From: Olleya sp. Bg11-27
GTDB lineage: Bacteria > Bacteroidota > Bacteroidia > Flavobacteriales > Flavobacteriaceae
Assembly (NCBI RefSeq): GCF_002831645.1
Contig: NZ_CP025117.1
Coordinates: 62,001 to 126,000, forward strand
Length of the DNA: 64,000 nt
Direction: 5' to 3'
This document shows, in pieces, positions 35,076 through 45,236 of the stretch; position 1 is the first letter of the stretch; every line of letters starts with the position of its first letter. Below the pieces are notes generated by a model. The model was not told the DNA's origin and made no database searches. It saw only the letters and a list, made by a program, of their open reading frames with translations. The position numbers and the translations under genes were made by a program.

Positions 35076-37748
35076 ATGAAGAAAAAACTTAAAATCGTAG
35101 GTATATCATTACTAATAATTGTAACATTATTAGTTGCTAGCCCATTTATATTCCAAAGCCAAATAAAAGACATGGTGCGTAATTACATCAACGACAATGT
35201 AAACGCTAAAGTCAGTTTTGACGATGTTAATTTAAGTTTTATAAGTAGCTTCCCTCAAGCTAATGTCACATTAGACAATTTAGTTATAACAAATTTAGCT
35301 CCCTTCGAAAATGATACGCTTGCTAAAGTTAAGTTACTGTCTCTTGATATGTCGATAAAAGAATTGTTTAAAAATTCATCAGAAGATCCAATTATCGTTA
35401 ATACCATAGCCATTGACGAAGCAATAATTAATCTAAAAACGAATACAGAAGGACAAGCAAATTGGGATATCGCCAAAACCAGTGATACTAGCACAGCTTC
35501 TGAAACAACTAAAAGTAAAGGTTTTGCTTTTGACATCGAAAATTACAGCATCAAAAACAGTGCCTTTAACTATTTAGACCAAAGCACAAATACCATATTT
35601 AATATCGCCAATTTAAATCATTCTGGTAACGGAAGGTTCTCTGGTGATGTTTCAGAATTGGAAACAAAAACCGAAGCTAATGTTTCATTTAGCCTTGATA
35701 GCACCGAATATTTAAGCAATAACAGCTTAAAACTAGATGCTTTAATAGATTTAGACTTAACCAATAGCAAATACACTTTTAAGGACAATAAAGCTGTAAT
35801 TAACAATCTACCAATCGAATTTAAAGGGTTTGTCCAATTAACCGAAGCTGGTCAGAATATCGATATTAGTTTTGAAAACCCAGGATCTACATTCAAAGAT
35901 TTTCTAGCTGTGATTCCAAAAGCATATGCAAAAAACTTAGATGATGTTGACACCACAGGTAGTTTTAAAATTAATGGTGTAGTTAAAGGAGAGGTTACAG
36001 AAACTAAAATCCCAACTTTAGATATAAACATACTATCTAACAATGCTTCCTTTAAGTTTGCAGATTTACCTAAACGTGTTGAAAACATAACCATCAATAC
36101 ACAAATAAAAAACGATACAGGTAATGTGGATGATACTTATGTGAATATTAATACACTGAATTTTAAAATTGACCAAGACGAATTTAAAAGTTCGGCTTCC
36201 ATTAAAAATTTAACCAAAAACATGTTAGTTAATGCTAATATAGATGGTGTTTTAAACTTAGGTAATCTTACAAAAGCGTATCCGATAGAACTAGAAAACG
36301 AATTAAAAGGAATCTTAAAAGCAAAACTTAACACTAGTTTTGATATGAATGCTATTGAAACCAATGCGTATGACCGTATAAAAAACAGCGGGTCTCTGAG
36401 CTTATCAGATTTCGTGTTTTCTTCAGCAGACATTGTTAATCCATTAAACATCACGCAAGCTTCCGTCAACTTTAATCCTGGAACTATTACGCTAGACAAT
36501 TTTATCGCAAAAACAGGAGACACCGATTTAAATGCAACTGGAACGATTAATAACTTACTTGGTTTTTTATTAAGCGACCAAAAACTTACAGGAAACTTTA
36601 ATCTAAAATCTAATGTCTTTAAGATAAGTGATTTTATGGCTGAAGGTGGTAGCGATGCGCCAATCAATCAAAGTGCAGAACCTGCAACAGCCTTAAAGAT
36701 ACCTGCTTTTTTAGACTGTACTATTACGGCTGATGCAAAATCTGTATATTATGACAATCTAATATTAAAAGACGTCAAAGGACAACTTAAAATAGCTGAC
36801 GAAAAAGCGCAACTTAACAATGTAACATCAAGTATTTTTAATGGTAATCTAACTTTGGAAGGTCTTGTAGATACAAAAACTGCTAGACCAACCTTTAACA
36901 TGAATGTTGGCGCCAAAAATTTTGACATTGCACAATCATTTACTGATTTACATTTATTACAAGCATTAGCACCAATTACAAAAGTTTTACAAGGTAAACT
37001 AAACAGTACTATTAATCTATCTGGAAGTTTAGGCGAAGACTTTACTCCACTTTTAAATAGCATTTCAGGCGACGCTTTCGCGGAATTAATGACAACAAAA
37101 ATTGAACCTAAAAATGAACAGCTATTTTCTATGTTAGAAAGTAAATTGACCTTTTTAGACTTTAGTAAACTAGACTTAAAAGATTTAACCACTAAATTAT
37201 CTTTTGATAATGGTCAAGTCACTGTTAAGCCTTTTGACATAAAATACAACGATATTAAAATGACAATAGATGGATCACACACTTTTAGTAATACCATGAA
37301 TTATAAAGTCGTTTTAGACGTTCCTTCAAAATACCTAGGTAGTGATGTAACTGGTCTAATTAATAAAATTAATGATCCAGCGGTGGACACGATTACCATT
37401 CCTGTTACTGCAACTATTTCAGGAAACACGTTAAAACCAAACGTACAAACCGATTTAACAAGTGGTGTAAAAAATCTAACCGCAAAATTGATTGAAATTG
37501 AAAAACAAAAGCTTTTAAACAAAGGAAAAGATAAACTAACAGATGTAGTAGGGAACCTTCTAGGAAGTAACACACCTAAAGACAGTACAGGAACACAAAG
37601 TGGCAGTGGAGTTAAAGACCTACTAGGAGGTATAATAAATAATACTAACACTCCTAAAGACACTACCAAAACAGAAGACAACACTCCTAAAGACAAAGTC
37701 AAGGATGCGCTTAATGGTTTGTTTGGAAAAAAGAAGACAAAAGAGTAA
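35076..37748 (+). CDS. AsmA-family protein
   Basis: 890 aa. One N-terminal membrane anchor (about 5-25) is followed by the AsmA N-terminal pattern (FDDVNLSFISSFPQANVTLDNLVI) and a long beta-rich region with an AsmA C-terminal-type block (about 620-790). The tail (about 795-890) is low complexity: Thr/Asp/Pro-rich repeats of NTPKDTTKTEDN type, then a basic end. AsmA/TamB-like proteins bridge the inner and outer membrane and move lipids; here that is inferred by family. It is a single gene unit. Confidence 0.85.
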   Translation: MKKKLKIVGISLLIIVTLLVASPFIFQSQIKDMVRNYINDNVNAKVSFDDVNLSFISSFPQANVTLDNLVITNLAPFENDTLAKVKLLSLDMSIKELFKNSSEDPIIVNTIAIDEAIINLKTNTEGQANWDIAKTSDTSTASETTKSKGFAFDIENYSIKNSAFNYLDQSTNTIFNIANLNHSGNGRFSGDVSELETKTEANVSFSLDSTEYLSNNSLKLDALIDLDLTNSKYTFKDNKAVINNLPIEFKGFVQLTEAGQNIDISFENPGSTFKDFLAVIPKAYAKNLDDVDTTGSFKINGVVKGEVTETKIPTLDINILSNNASFKFADLPKRVENITINTQIKNDTGNVDDTYVNINTLNFKIDQDEFKSSASIKNLTKNMLVNANIDGVLNLGNLTKAYPIELENELKGILKAKLNTSFDMNAIETNAYDRIKNSGSLSLSDFVFSSADIVNPLNITQASVNFNPGTITLDNFIAKTGDTDLNATGTINNLLGFLLSDQKLTGNFNLKSNVFKISDFMAEGGSDAPINQSAEPATALKIPAFLDCTITADAKSVYYDNLILKDVKGQLKIADEKAQLNNVTSSIFNGNLTLEGLVDTKTARPTFNMNVGAKNFDIAQSFTDLHLLQALAPITKVLQGKLNSTINLSGSLGEDFTPLLNSISGDAFAELMTTKIEPKNEQLFSMLESKLTFLDFSKLDLKDLTTKLSFDNGQVTVKPFDIKYNDIKMTIDGSHTFSNTMNYKVVLDVPSKYLGSDVTGLINKINDPAVDTITIPVTATISGNTLKPNVQTDLTSGVKNLTAKLIEIEKQKLLNKGKDKLTDVVGNLLGSNTPKDSTGTQSGSGVKDLLGGIINNTNTPKDTTKTEDNTPKDKVKDALNGLFGKKKTKE

Positions 37749-37841
37749 TTTACAAAATTTAACAAAATTTAATTGGTTGTACGATTTTTTTTAATGAATT
37801 TTAATCGTTTGAGCCCTTTTTTAAAAAGAAAGTGTTAAATA

Positions 37842-37871
37842 TTTGGAAATGTCAAAAAAAGCATTAGATTG
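37842..37871 (+). promoter_or_regulatory. Candidate promoter of the primary sigma factor gene
   Basis: TTTG (37842-37845), a 19-base spacer and TAGATTG (37865-37871) lie 30 bases upstream of the rpoD start codon. The -7 element deviates from TAnnTTTG in its second half. Confidence 0.4.
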
Positions 37872-37901
37872 TATCTATAACATTAAAACAATTTGGACTG
37901 A

Positions 37902-38765
37902 ATGAGGCAATTAAAAATTACCAAGCAAGTTACCAACCGTGAATCAAAATCACTAGATAAATACTTACAAGATATAAGCAAGCTTCCTATGATTACTGCT
38001 GAGGAAGAAGTGGAACTAGCCCAAAAAATAAGGGAAGGTTGTCAAAAATCTTTGGATTTATTGACTACTGCTAACTTACGTTTTGTGGTCTCTGTTGCGA
38101 AGCAATATCAAAATCAAGGTTTAACTTTACCCGATTTAATAAATGAAGGTAACGCTGGATTAGTTAAAGCAGCAAAACGTTTTGATGAAACCAGAGGGTT
38201 TAAATTTATATCCTACGCCGTTTGGTGGATTAGACAAGCTATATTATCTGCTTTAGCAGAGCAATCTAGAATTGTTAGATTACCATTAAACAAAATTGGA
38301 TCTATTAATAAAATCCGAAAAGTAACCTCTCACTTAGAGCAAGTCAATCAAAGACCTCCAAGTGCCTCTGAAATTGCTAAAGAACTTGACTTAACGATTA
38401 GTGACGTTAAGCAATCTATGAAGATTTCAAGTAGACACGTCTCTATGGATGCGCCTTTAAAAGAAGGTGAAGACTATAGTCTTTATGATTTAGTAAGCTC
38501 TAACGAGTCTCCAAATCCAGATAACAACTTAATGCGCGAATCTTTAAACACAGAGATTGACAGAGCATTAGAAACGTTAACACCTAGAGAAAGCGATGTG
38601 ATTAGACTTAATTTTGGATTAAGCAATCAACCTGCGATGACTTTAGACGAAATTGGACGTACATTTGACTTAACACGTGAGCGTGTAAGACAAATTAGAG
38701 AAAAAGGAATCAGACGTTTACGTCAAACTTCAAAAAGTAAAATACTAAAAACATATTTAGGATAA
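37902..38765 (+). CDS. rpoD: Primary RNA polymerase sigma factor (sigma-70 family, RpoD/SigA)
   Basis: 287 aa. Region 1.2 ([14 protein letters not shown]), region 2 ([33 protein letters not shown]), region 3 and region 4.2 ([17 protein letters not shown]) are intact. The protein is short because Bacteroidota primary sigma factors lack the long region 1.1. It recognises the TTTG/TAnnTTTG promoters seen across this window. Confidence 0.97.
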   Translation: MRQLKITKQVTNRESKSLDKYLQDISKLPMITAEEEVELAQKIREGCQKSLDLLTTANLRFVVSVAKQYQNQGLTLPDLINEGNAGLVKAAKRFDETRGFKFISYAVWWIRQAILSALAEQSRIVRLPLNKIGSINKIRKVTSHLEQVNQRPPSASEIAKELDLTISDVKQSMKISSRHVSMDAPLKEGEDYSLYDLVSSNESPNPDNNLMRESLNTEIDRALETLTPRESDVIRLNFGLSNQPAMTLDEIGRTFDLTRERVRQIREKGIRRLRQTSKSKILKTYLG

Positions 38766-38815
38766 ACCTAAATATTGATTTGTATATTAAATAACAAAAA
38801 AAAGTGCATTATTAA

Positions 38816-38847
38816 TTTGAATTATATTTTAATTTAATTGATATTTG
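38816..38847 (+). promoter_or_regulatory. Promoter of rpsU
   Basis: TTTG (38816-38819), a 20-base spacer and GATATTTG (38840-38847) give one mismatch to the consensus, 21 bases upstream of the ATG. The leader is therefore very short. Confidence 0.55.
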
Positions 38848-38868
38848 CACCAGATTTAAAATTTAGAT

Positions 38869-39063
38869 ATGTTAAGAATTGAAATTAAAGAAGGTGAAAA
38901 CATAGAACGTGCACTTAAACGTTACAAACGTAAGCACAGAAATGTAAAAGTTATGCAAAACTTAAGAGACAAGCAATACTTTACAAAACCATCTGTAAAG
39001 AACAGACGTCAGATTCAGAAAGCTAGTTATATTCAAGGTCTTAGAGACGCAGAGAATATCTAA
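38869..39063 (+). CDS. rpsU: 30S ribosomal protein S21
   Basis: 64 aa and highly basic, with the family signature ENIERALKRYKRKHRN and the arginine/lysine-rich C-terminal half. It acts at the 3' end of 16S rRNA during initiation; in Bacteroidota, bS21 with bS18 and bS6 is associated with the hidden anti-Shine-Dalgarno. It is a single-gene unit with its own promoter and terminator. Confidence 0.97.
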   Translation: MLRIEIKEGENIERALKRYKRKHRNVKVMQNLRDKQYFTKPSVKNRRQIQKASYIQGLRDAENI

Positions 39064-39081
39064 TAACTTTTTATTTTATAT

Positions 39082-39119
39082 AAAAAAACCACGCATTTAT
39101 AAATGTCGTGGTTTTTTTG
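39082..39119. terminator. Terminator after rpsU
   Basis: AACCACG and CGTGGTT pair, with a weaker inner stem ATTT/AAAT, preceded by A-run and followed by T-run. It separates rpsU from converging murI. Confidence 0.85.
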
Positions 39120-39273
39120 TTGTCTTAAATATAGATTATTATAATACATAAATTTAATAGAAGACTCTCAAGTGTTCTTGATTAAGTTTATCTCTATAGT
39201 TTTTTATCTTTCATAATAACTGTAACTAAAACACCTTCACTTAAGCTAAGAATGTAACCACTATGTTATTTAA

Positions 39274-40053
39274 TTAAAAATTTAAATACTCTACTTTATA
39301 TCTTTTTTTTAATAAGACATGCATAACTTCAGGATTACCATTAGAAAAGAAATTTAAATTTGGACCTGTAATCGTGGTGTTCGATAATTCAAATTCTTCT
39401 AAAACAGTTTTAGTCTGTCTTGCTACTGCCGCACCAGAATCTATTATTTTAACATTGTTAGGTAACATATTGACTAATTGATCTATCAAATAAGGATAAT
39501 GTGTGCACCCCAATACTAAATAATCAATATTAACCTCCAACATTGGTTTAAGATACCCTTTAAGCAACTCCACCATTTGAGGAGAATTAATTTGACCACT
39601 TTCTATTAATTGCACTATACCTTCTCCTTCCTGCTCTATTATCTTAATACCATTACTGTAAAGCTGTGTGGTATTACAAAATAATTCACTGCTTAAGGTA
39701 CCTCTAGTTGCTAAGACGCCTATGGCCTTAGTTTGCGTCTGTAAAGCTGCAGGTTTTATTGCTGGTTCGATACCAATAATGGGAACATTATAATGTTCTC
39801 TTAAATAACCAATAGCATTCGTTGTGGCCGTATTACAAGCCACTACAATAAGCTTACAATTCTGACTAAGCAAATACTCCGTGTTTTTTATAGAAAGGGC
39901 TAAAATAGCTTCTTTTCCTTTAGAACCGTAAGGTGCGTTAACACTATCGGCAAGGTAAATTGTATTTTCATTAGGCAGTAACGCATGGATTGCGCTCCAA
40001 ATAGATGTGCCACCTACTCCTGAATCAAAAATACCTATGGGTTGTTTATTCAT
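39274..40053 (-). CDS. murI: Glutamate racemase
   Basis: 259 aa. Asp10 in GIFDSGVGG and the two catalytic cysteines, Cys73 (VVACNTATTNA) and Cys183 (LGCTHYPYL), are present. It supplies D-glutamate for peptidoglycan. A terminator hairpin sits between it and the upstream Skp gene, so it probably has its own promoter within a very short gap or depends on read-through. Confidence 0.97.
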   Translation of the reverse strand: MNKQPIGIFDSGVGGTSIWSAIHALLPNENTIYLADSVNAPYGSKGKEAILALSIKNTEYLLSQNCKLIVVACNTATTNAIGYLREHYNVPIIGIEPAIKPAALQTQTKAIGVLATRGTLSSELFCNTTQLYSNGIKIIEQEGEGIVQLIESGQINSPQMVELLKGYLKPMLEVNIDYLVLGCTHYPYLIDQLVNMLPNNVKIIDSGAAVARQTKTVLEEFELSNTTITGPNLNFFSNGNPEVMHVLLKKRYKVEYLNF

Positions 40054-40063
40054 AATAATTAAG

Positions 40064-40095
40064 CAAAAAAAAAGCTGTCTAAAGTTAGACAGCTT
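40064..40095 (-). terminator. Terminator after the Skp/OmpH gene
   Basis: AAGCTGTCT (40072-40080) pairs with AGACAGCTT (40087-40095) around a 6-base loop. On the minus strand it is followed by an uninterrupted run of T, so it ends the skp transcript just before murI. Confidence 0.85.
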
Positions 40096-40120
40096 AATTT
40101 AAATTTGAAAGGAATTTTAA

Positions 40121-40630
40121 TTAAAATCCTAATTCTTTTTGTACGTCACTCATTAAATCTTTTCCTGCTGCCATAATTACACCAGAACCTTCAGAAGAAT
40201 CCAATACATAATTAAACCCTTGAGCAGCACCTACCTTTAAAATAGCTGCTTTAGCTTTATCAGTAATAGGTTTTAATAAGTCAAATTCTTTTTTCTGCAA
40301 TTGTGTTTGAGCATCTGCCTGAAATTGACGAATACTTTGTTGCATTCCTTGTAATTCTTCTCCTCTAGACTGGTTCTGCTCATTAGTTTTAGTTGCAGCC
40401 TCTCCTTCGTATAATTTTGCTTTAGATTGATATTCCTTAAGCATTTCTTGTATATCTGCCTCGAAAGTTTTACCCATTTTTTCCATTTCCGACTGCGCTG
40501 CTTTCATTGCTGGCATTGATGCCACTAGTTTTTGTGTATCAACATGTGCTAGTTTAGTTTGAGCATTAGTAAAACTTGTCGCTCCAATAAATAAGGCTGC
40601 AGCAAATAAAAGTGTCTTGATCTGTTTCAT
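40121..40630 (-). CDS. skp: OmpH/Skp-family periplasmic chaperone
   Basis: 169 aa with a Sec signal ending TNAQ. The mature part has the OmpH core: KLAHVDTQKLVASMPAMKAA, a coiled-coil arm (about 50-115) and the returning strand GFNYVLDSSEG. Skp trimers hold unfolded outer-membrane proteins on their way to BamA, which is encoded about 1.3 kb upstream on the same strand. It lies 42 bases after the longer Skp paralogue. Confidence 0.93.
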   Translation of the reverse strand: MKQIKTLLFAAALFIGATSFTNAQTKLAHVDTQKLVASMPAMKAAQSEMEKMGKTFEADIQEMLKEYQSKAKLYEGEAATKTNEQNQSRGEELQGMQQSIRQFQADAQTQLQKKEFDLLKPITDKAKAAILKVGAAQGFNYVLDSSEGSGVIMAAGKDLMSDVQKELGF

Positions 40631-40672
40631 TTTTAAAATAGTATTTGTGTGTTATAAATATTTGTATTTGTC

Positions 40673-41683
40673 TTAGTTTTCTTCGTCGTCTATGTTTTGT
40701 TTTTCTTCCTTAGCTTTCTTACGGTCATCTAAGATTTTTTGTTTTTTAGCAGCAAGATCAACTTGTCTTGCTTCCCTGTCTGCTAATTTCTTTAATCTTC
40801 TTTCCTCTAGAATCTCCTCTCTCGTTTTTGGAGTATTTTCCTGGTCTACTTTACTTTCTTCCTCAATAGAGCTAGGCTTTTCTTCTCCTCCTTCTTCCCC
40901 GCCAACTCTTTCATTTAATTTATCTTCTCTAGCTTTAGCGCGATCTTCTAATATTTTAGCTCTTTTATCTGCTGCTGCTTTTTTCTTAGCCTCTCTAGCT
41001 TCCAAAATTTCATTCTTCCTCAATTCTGCAGCTGTCGCTCTTTCACTAATCTTATCATCTATAGCTTTTTGACGCGACTCCTTATCTTCATTGATTTCAA
41101 CAACAACATCTTCCTCTTTAGCATTTTTCCGTTCAGATTTATTCTTTGCCTGAATACGTTTAGACGCTCTTGATATAGTTCTTATAATTAATTCACTCAT
41201 ATCAAAACGTTCAGCAGAATAAAGCATTACAACATCCGCTGACTTATCAAAAACAAAATCATATTTCTTTGCTTTTGCAATATCTTGAACAGCCTGAAAA
41301 ATTTGATCTTGAACAGGTTGCATTAATTGCCTTTTCTGAATCATTAAATCACCATTAGGACCAAACCGTTTCTGTTGATAATCCAAAATTTCTTTTTCTT
41401 CAAAGATTATATCCTCTTCACGTTCCTCAATTAATTCTTTAGTCAATAAAGCTTTTTCGTTATTTAACGACTCACGCTTCAGCTTTATATCATTTAGCTT
41501 ACCCTCTATTTCAGTTTTCCATTTCTGAACTTTACTATCTAATTGGCCTGTTGCTTCAGTATATTCAGGAATATTTTCTAAAATATACTCAGTATCAATA
41601 TAACCAATTCTAACCCCACGTTGGGCATTAGCAGTAAAACCTGCTGAAAGCATAACCAATACAATAAGAACTTTTAATTTCAT
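40673..41683 (-). CDS. OmpH/Skp-family protein with a long charged C-terminal extension
   Basis: 336 aa. A signal peptide ends ANAQ, then a normal OmpH domain (about 22-175: VRIGYIDTEYILENIPEYTE ... KYDFVFDKSADVVML). From about 180 there is an added region of alternating Lys/Arg/Glu with internal similarity (KILEDRAKAREDK versus KILDDRKKAKEEK), likely coiled coil or disordered. The chaperone role is inferred from the core and from the bamA neighbourhood; the extension is unexplained. The gene precedes skp. Confidence 0.88.
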   Translation of the reverse strand: MKLKVLIVLVMLSAGFTANAQRGVRIGYIDTEYILENIPEYTEATGQLDSKVQKWKTEIEGKLNDIKLKRESLNNEKALLTKELIEEREEDIIFEEKEILDYQQKRFGPNGDLMIQKRQLMQPVQDQIFQAVQDIAKAKKYDFVFDKSADVVMLYSAERFDMSELIIRTISRASKRIQAKNKSERKNAKEEDVVVEINEDKESRQKAIDDKISERATAAELRKNEILEAREAKKKAAADKRAKILEDRAKAREDKLNERVGGEEGGEEKPSSIEEESKVDQENTPKTREEILEERRLKKLADREARQVDLAAKKQKILDDRKKAKEEKQNIDDEEN

Positions 41684-41907
41684 TTTGGGTTTTGTTTAAT
41701 TATTTCTTTAATTATAAACTCAAATTAATTACAAAGATTATAAAACCAGTGTTCTTTTTTGAATTAATTTTTTCAAAATAACGAATTTTAATCTGAAAAT
41801 TTCAATTCTTTAATCAAATCCTTGTAATGTTATTAGAAAATATCGTGCCAAAAACAAAAAAACTATGTCTGTTATTTAATAATTTTATTAGAATTAACTA
41901 CAATTAA

Positions 41908-44484
41908 TTAAAATTGCTGACCGATTATAAAGTGCGTCTCCCAACCGTGCTTTGAAGTTTCACCTAATTGTGGATCAAATCCATGTCCAAAATCAATACC
42001 TAACAATCCAAAGGCCGGCATAAAAATTCTTAAACCAAATCCCGCTGATCTCTTAAGTGCAAATGGATCATAATCATTAAAATTATCATAAGACCCTCCC
42101 GCTTCTAAAAACCCTAACGCATATATCTTAGCAGACTGCTTCAAAGTAATTGGATAACGTAATTCTAAAGAAAACTTATTATAAATAGTACCTCCATCTG
42201 AAGAAGAAAGTGCTTGATTTGCATAACCACGAAGCGCTACAGCTTCTCTACCGTCTAAACTATAACTACCCAATCCATCACCTCCAACAAAGAAACGCTC
42301 AAAAGGAATTATACCTCTATCTTGATTATAAGCCCCAAGAAACCCAAACTCTACACTTGGACGTAATACAAATTTACCTGCTAATCTTGTGTACCAGTCT
42401 CCTTTAAATTTAATCTTATAAAATTCTAACCACTTATAACGTTCTTGATCAATTTCACTAACTCTAGTTTGAGCAGCTGATCTTAAAATGGTGTTGGCGT
42501 CGCTATCATTAACAATAGCCTCATTAATGTCTCTTTCTGATTTAAGTGCCTCATAATCCGTGCTATTAAACAAAGAATATGGTAAAGAAAATTTTGCTGT
42601 TGCAGAAAAACTAGATCCACCCATTGGAAAAACAGGATCATTGAACGTATTATTTCTACTTAACCCTAAAGTATAAGATAAGTTATTAGAGTATCCGTCT
42701 CCAAAAGTAAACAACCCCGTGTTATAATTTTTCAAGTCATAATGTTGAAAACTAATCGCCTGAGATAAAGTAAAGAAATCATCCGGAATTGATAATCGTT
42801 TAGCTAAACCAAATGTAATACCTGTAATATTAAATCGGCTATCTTTATCCGCATTTCCAGTTGTTGCATCATACAAAAATTGTTTTGTTTGTGAAATAGA
42901 AGTTGAAAACTGAACTGGCTTCTTACCCCCTAACCATGGTTCTGAGAATGAAAAACTATAGGTCTGAAAAAAACGACTAGCTTGTAAACGCAATGCTAAT
43001 TTCTGTCCATCCCCTGAAGGTATTGGCTTATAAGCATCCTTTTTAAATAAATCTTTTATAGAAAAGTTATTAAAAGAAAGACCTAAAGTACCTATAAATC
43101 CTCCCCCTCCATATCCACCTTGAAGTTCTATTTGACTAGATCCAGACTCAACGACAACATACTCCATGTCTATGGTTCCTTCTTCCGGATTAGGGTTTTT
43201 AAAATTCGGTGATAATTGTTCTGCATCAAAGAATCCTAATTGACTAAGTTCTCTAATAGTTCGAACAACATTCTCTTTACTGTACAATTGACCCGGCCTT
43301 GTTCTAATCTCTCTATAAACTACGTGATCATTAGTTTTTTGATTACCAACAATTGACACTTTATCAAAATAAACTGCTTTACCCTCAGAAATTCTAATTT
43401 CCATGTCAATAACATTTCCGTCAGCATTAATCTCGACTGGGTTAATAGTAGAAAATAAATAACCATTATTTTGATATAAGTTAGTTAAGTCATCCCCGTC
43501 TGGTTTTGTATCATCTGCAATACGCTTTTGAAGTTCAACACCATTATATGTATCCCCTTTTTCTATTCGTAATTTCCTTTTTAAGTATTCATCTGAATAT
43601 ACAGTGTTACCAATGAAAGTAACCTCTCCAAACGTATACTTTTCACCCTCTTCAACTTTAATTTTTAATGATATTGTTTTATCATTATTATTAAACATAG
43701 AGTCAGAGACAATTCTAGCATCCCTATAACCAACTTCTTTATATTTGTTTACCACACTGGTAAGGTCTTCCTTATAATCTGCTTCAATAAACTTTGAACG
43801 TTTTAAAACTCTAATAGGGTTTTTCTTTTTAGTGTTTTTCATAGCTTTTCTAAGATTTTTATCACTTAGAACACTATTACCTTCAAAATCTATGTTTTTA
43901 ACTTTAACTTTTTCTCCTCTATTAATAGCCACAACCATATTTACAATAGACTTATCTATTGAGTCATTAACCACTTCTATAGTATTTACATTTACCTTAG
44001 TATTAAGAAAACCATCTTTCTTATACTTACTTTCTAAATAATTTTCGGTGGTAGTTATTAAGTTCTCTGTAACTTTAGTACCTTTTAAAAGCTTATTTTC
44101 TTTTAAAATAGATTCGTGTTTCCCCTTTTTAATTCCCGTTATTACAATCTCTTTTAATTCTGGTAAATCAGATAGTCTAATTTCTAAAAAAGCACTATCC
44201 TCTTCAACCTTCACTAAATACATTTCGATATCACTAAACAAATTAGATTTCCATAGTTTTTTTATGGCATCGCTAATTTCTTCACCAGGAATCATAATCT
44301 CCGCTCCTTTTTTCAAACCGGAATACGTAATTATAGTTTGTTCGCTAAAGCTTGTATTTCCTTTAACTGTAATTTCTGCAAGATTATATTTCTTACCGTT
44401 TTCGTAACTTAAATCTTGAGCGCTTATTGTTATTGTACTTAAAAATGCAAATACAAACAAAGTGTAGTTTAATATTGTTTTCAA
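41908..44484 (-). CDS. bamA: Outer-membrane protein assembly factor BamA
   Basis: 858 aa from a TTG start. Five POTRA domains (about 25-420, each with motifs such as AEITVKGNTSFSEQ and GEVTFIGNTVYSDEYLKRK) precede a 16-strand barrel ending in Phe. BamA inserts beta-barrel proteins into the outer membrane. I chose TTG at 44484 because translation from it begins MKTILNYTLFVFAFLSTI, a good signal peptide with 10 bases after the uppS stop. The upstream ATG (44562) lies inside uppS and would bury the signal 26 residues in. Confidence 0.94.
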   Translation of the reverse strand: MKTILNYTLFVFAFLSTITISAQDLSYENGKKYNLAEITVKGNTSFSEQTIITYSGLKKGAEIMIPGEEISDAIKKLWKSNLFSDIEMYLVKVEEDSAFLEIRLSDLPELKEIVITGIKKGKHESILKENKLLKGTKVTENLITTTENYLESKYKKDGFLNTKVNVNTIEVVNDSIDKSIVNMVVAINRGEKVKVKNIDFEGNSVLSDKNLRKAMKNTKKKNPIRVLKRSKFIEADYKEDLTSVVNKYKEVGYRDARIVSDSMFNNNDKTISLKIKVEEGEKYTFGEVTFIGNTVYSDEYLKRKLRIEKGDTYNGVELQKRIADDTKPDGDDLTNLYQNNGYLFSTINPVEINADGNVIDMEIRISEGKAVYFDKVSIVGNQKTNDHVVYREIRTRPGQLYSKENVVRTIRELSQLGFFDAEQLSPNFKNPNPEEGTIDMEYVVVESGSSQIELQGGYGGGGFIGTLGLSFNNFSIKDLFKKDAYKPIPSGDGQKLALRLQASRFFQTYSFSFSEPWLGGKKPVQFSTSISQTKQFLYDATTGNADKDSRFNITGITFGLAKRLSIPDDFFTLSQAISFQHYDLKNYNTGLFTFGDGYSNNLSYTLGLSRNNTFNDPVFPMGGSSFSATAKFSLPYSLFNSTDYEALKSERDINEAIVNDSDANTILRSAAQTRVSEIDQERYKWLEFYKIKFKGDWYTRLAGKFVLRPSVEFGFLGAYNQDRGIIPFERFFVGGDGLGSYSLDGREAVALRGYANQALSSSDGGTIYNKFSLELRYPITLKQSAKIYALGFLEAGGSYDNFNDYDPFALKRSAGFGLRIFMPAFGLLGIDFGHGFDPQLGETSKHGWETHFIIGQQF

Positions 44485-44494
44485 TGGTAATTGT

Positions 44495-45235
44495 TTAGCT
44501 AAGTTGTTCACTTGTTTTCCCAAATCGTCGTTCTCTTTTTTGATATTCTGTAATCGCTTCATTTAAGTGTTTCTTTGTAAAGTCCGGCCAAAGTACTGGT
44601 GTAAAATATAATTCTGCATAGGCTATTTGCCACAACAAAAAATTACTAATACGTTGCTCTCCACTTGTCCTTATAAGTAAATCAACATCAGGTAAACTCT
44701 GCGTGTAAAGATGTGCATTAAATACCGATTCGTCAATATTTTCTGTAGAAATTATATTATTTTTAACTTTAATACTGATTTCTTTAACAGCATGTAATAG
44801 CTCTTCTCTAGACCCATAGCTAAGTGCTAATGTCAGATCCATATGTGTATTATCCTTAGTTAATTCAATAACTTCATGTAATTCTTTATAAACTTTTTTA
44901 GGTAATGATTCTAGATTACCAATTGCCTTTAGTTTGATTTTGTTATCTAAAAGCGTTTTAATTTCTTTTTTTAGAGAAGACACTAAAAGCTTCATTAAAG
45001 TATCCACTTCTAATTTGGGACGTTTCCAATTCTCTGTAGAAAACGCATATAATGTTAGATGTTTTATACCTAATTCGGCACAAGCCTCAACTGTTTCGCG
45101 CACAGATTTTGTACCATTCTCATGACCAAAAGCACGCAACATACCTTGTTTTTTAGCCCATCGACCATTACCGTCCATAATTATGGCAATATGCTTTGGA
45201 AGGTTCTGTTTTTGTATGTGATTTTCTGTTTTCAA
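44495..45235 (-). CDS. uppS: Undecaprenyl diphosphate synthase (cis-prenyltransferase)
   Basis: The catalytic Asp is in HIAIIMDGNGRW (Asp21 in this numbering), and LYAFSTENWKRP, DLLIRTSGEQRISNFLLWQ and YTPVLWPDF complete the family signature. It makes the C55 carrier lipid for cell-wall synthesis. A TTG at 45235 gives 246 aa and a family-like N-terminus one base after the preceding stop. The ATG at 45268 would give 257 aa and overlap that gene by 32 bases, so the start is not certain. Confidence 0.93.
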   Translation of the reverse strand: MKTENHIQKQNLPKHIAIIMDGNGRWAKKQGMLRAFGHENGTKSVRETVEACAELGIKHLTLYAFSTENWKRPKLEVDTLMKLLVSSLKKEIKTLLDNKIKLKAIGNLESLPKKVYKELHEVIELTKDNTHMDLTLALSYGSREELLHAVKEISIKVKNNIISTENIDESVFNAHLYTQSLPDVDLLIRTSGEQRISNFLLWQIAYAELYFTPVLWPDFTKKHLNEAITEYQKRERRFGKTSEQLS

Positions 45236-45236
45236 A

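Noticed and set aside
44485-44562. ATG at 44562 as the bamA start.
   Set aside because: It lies inside uppS and puts 26 charged residues before the signal peptide; the TTG at 44484 gives a normal signal.
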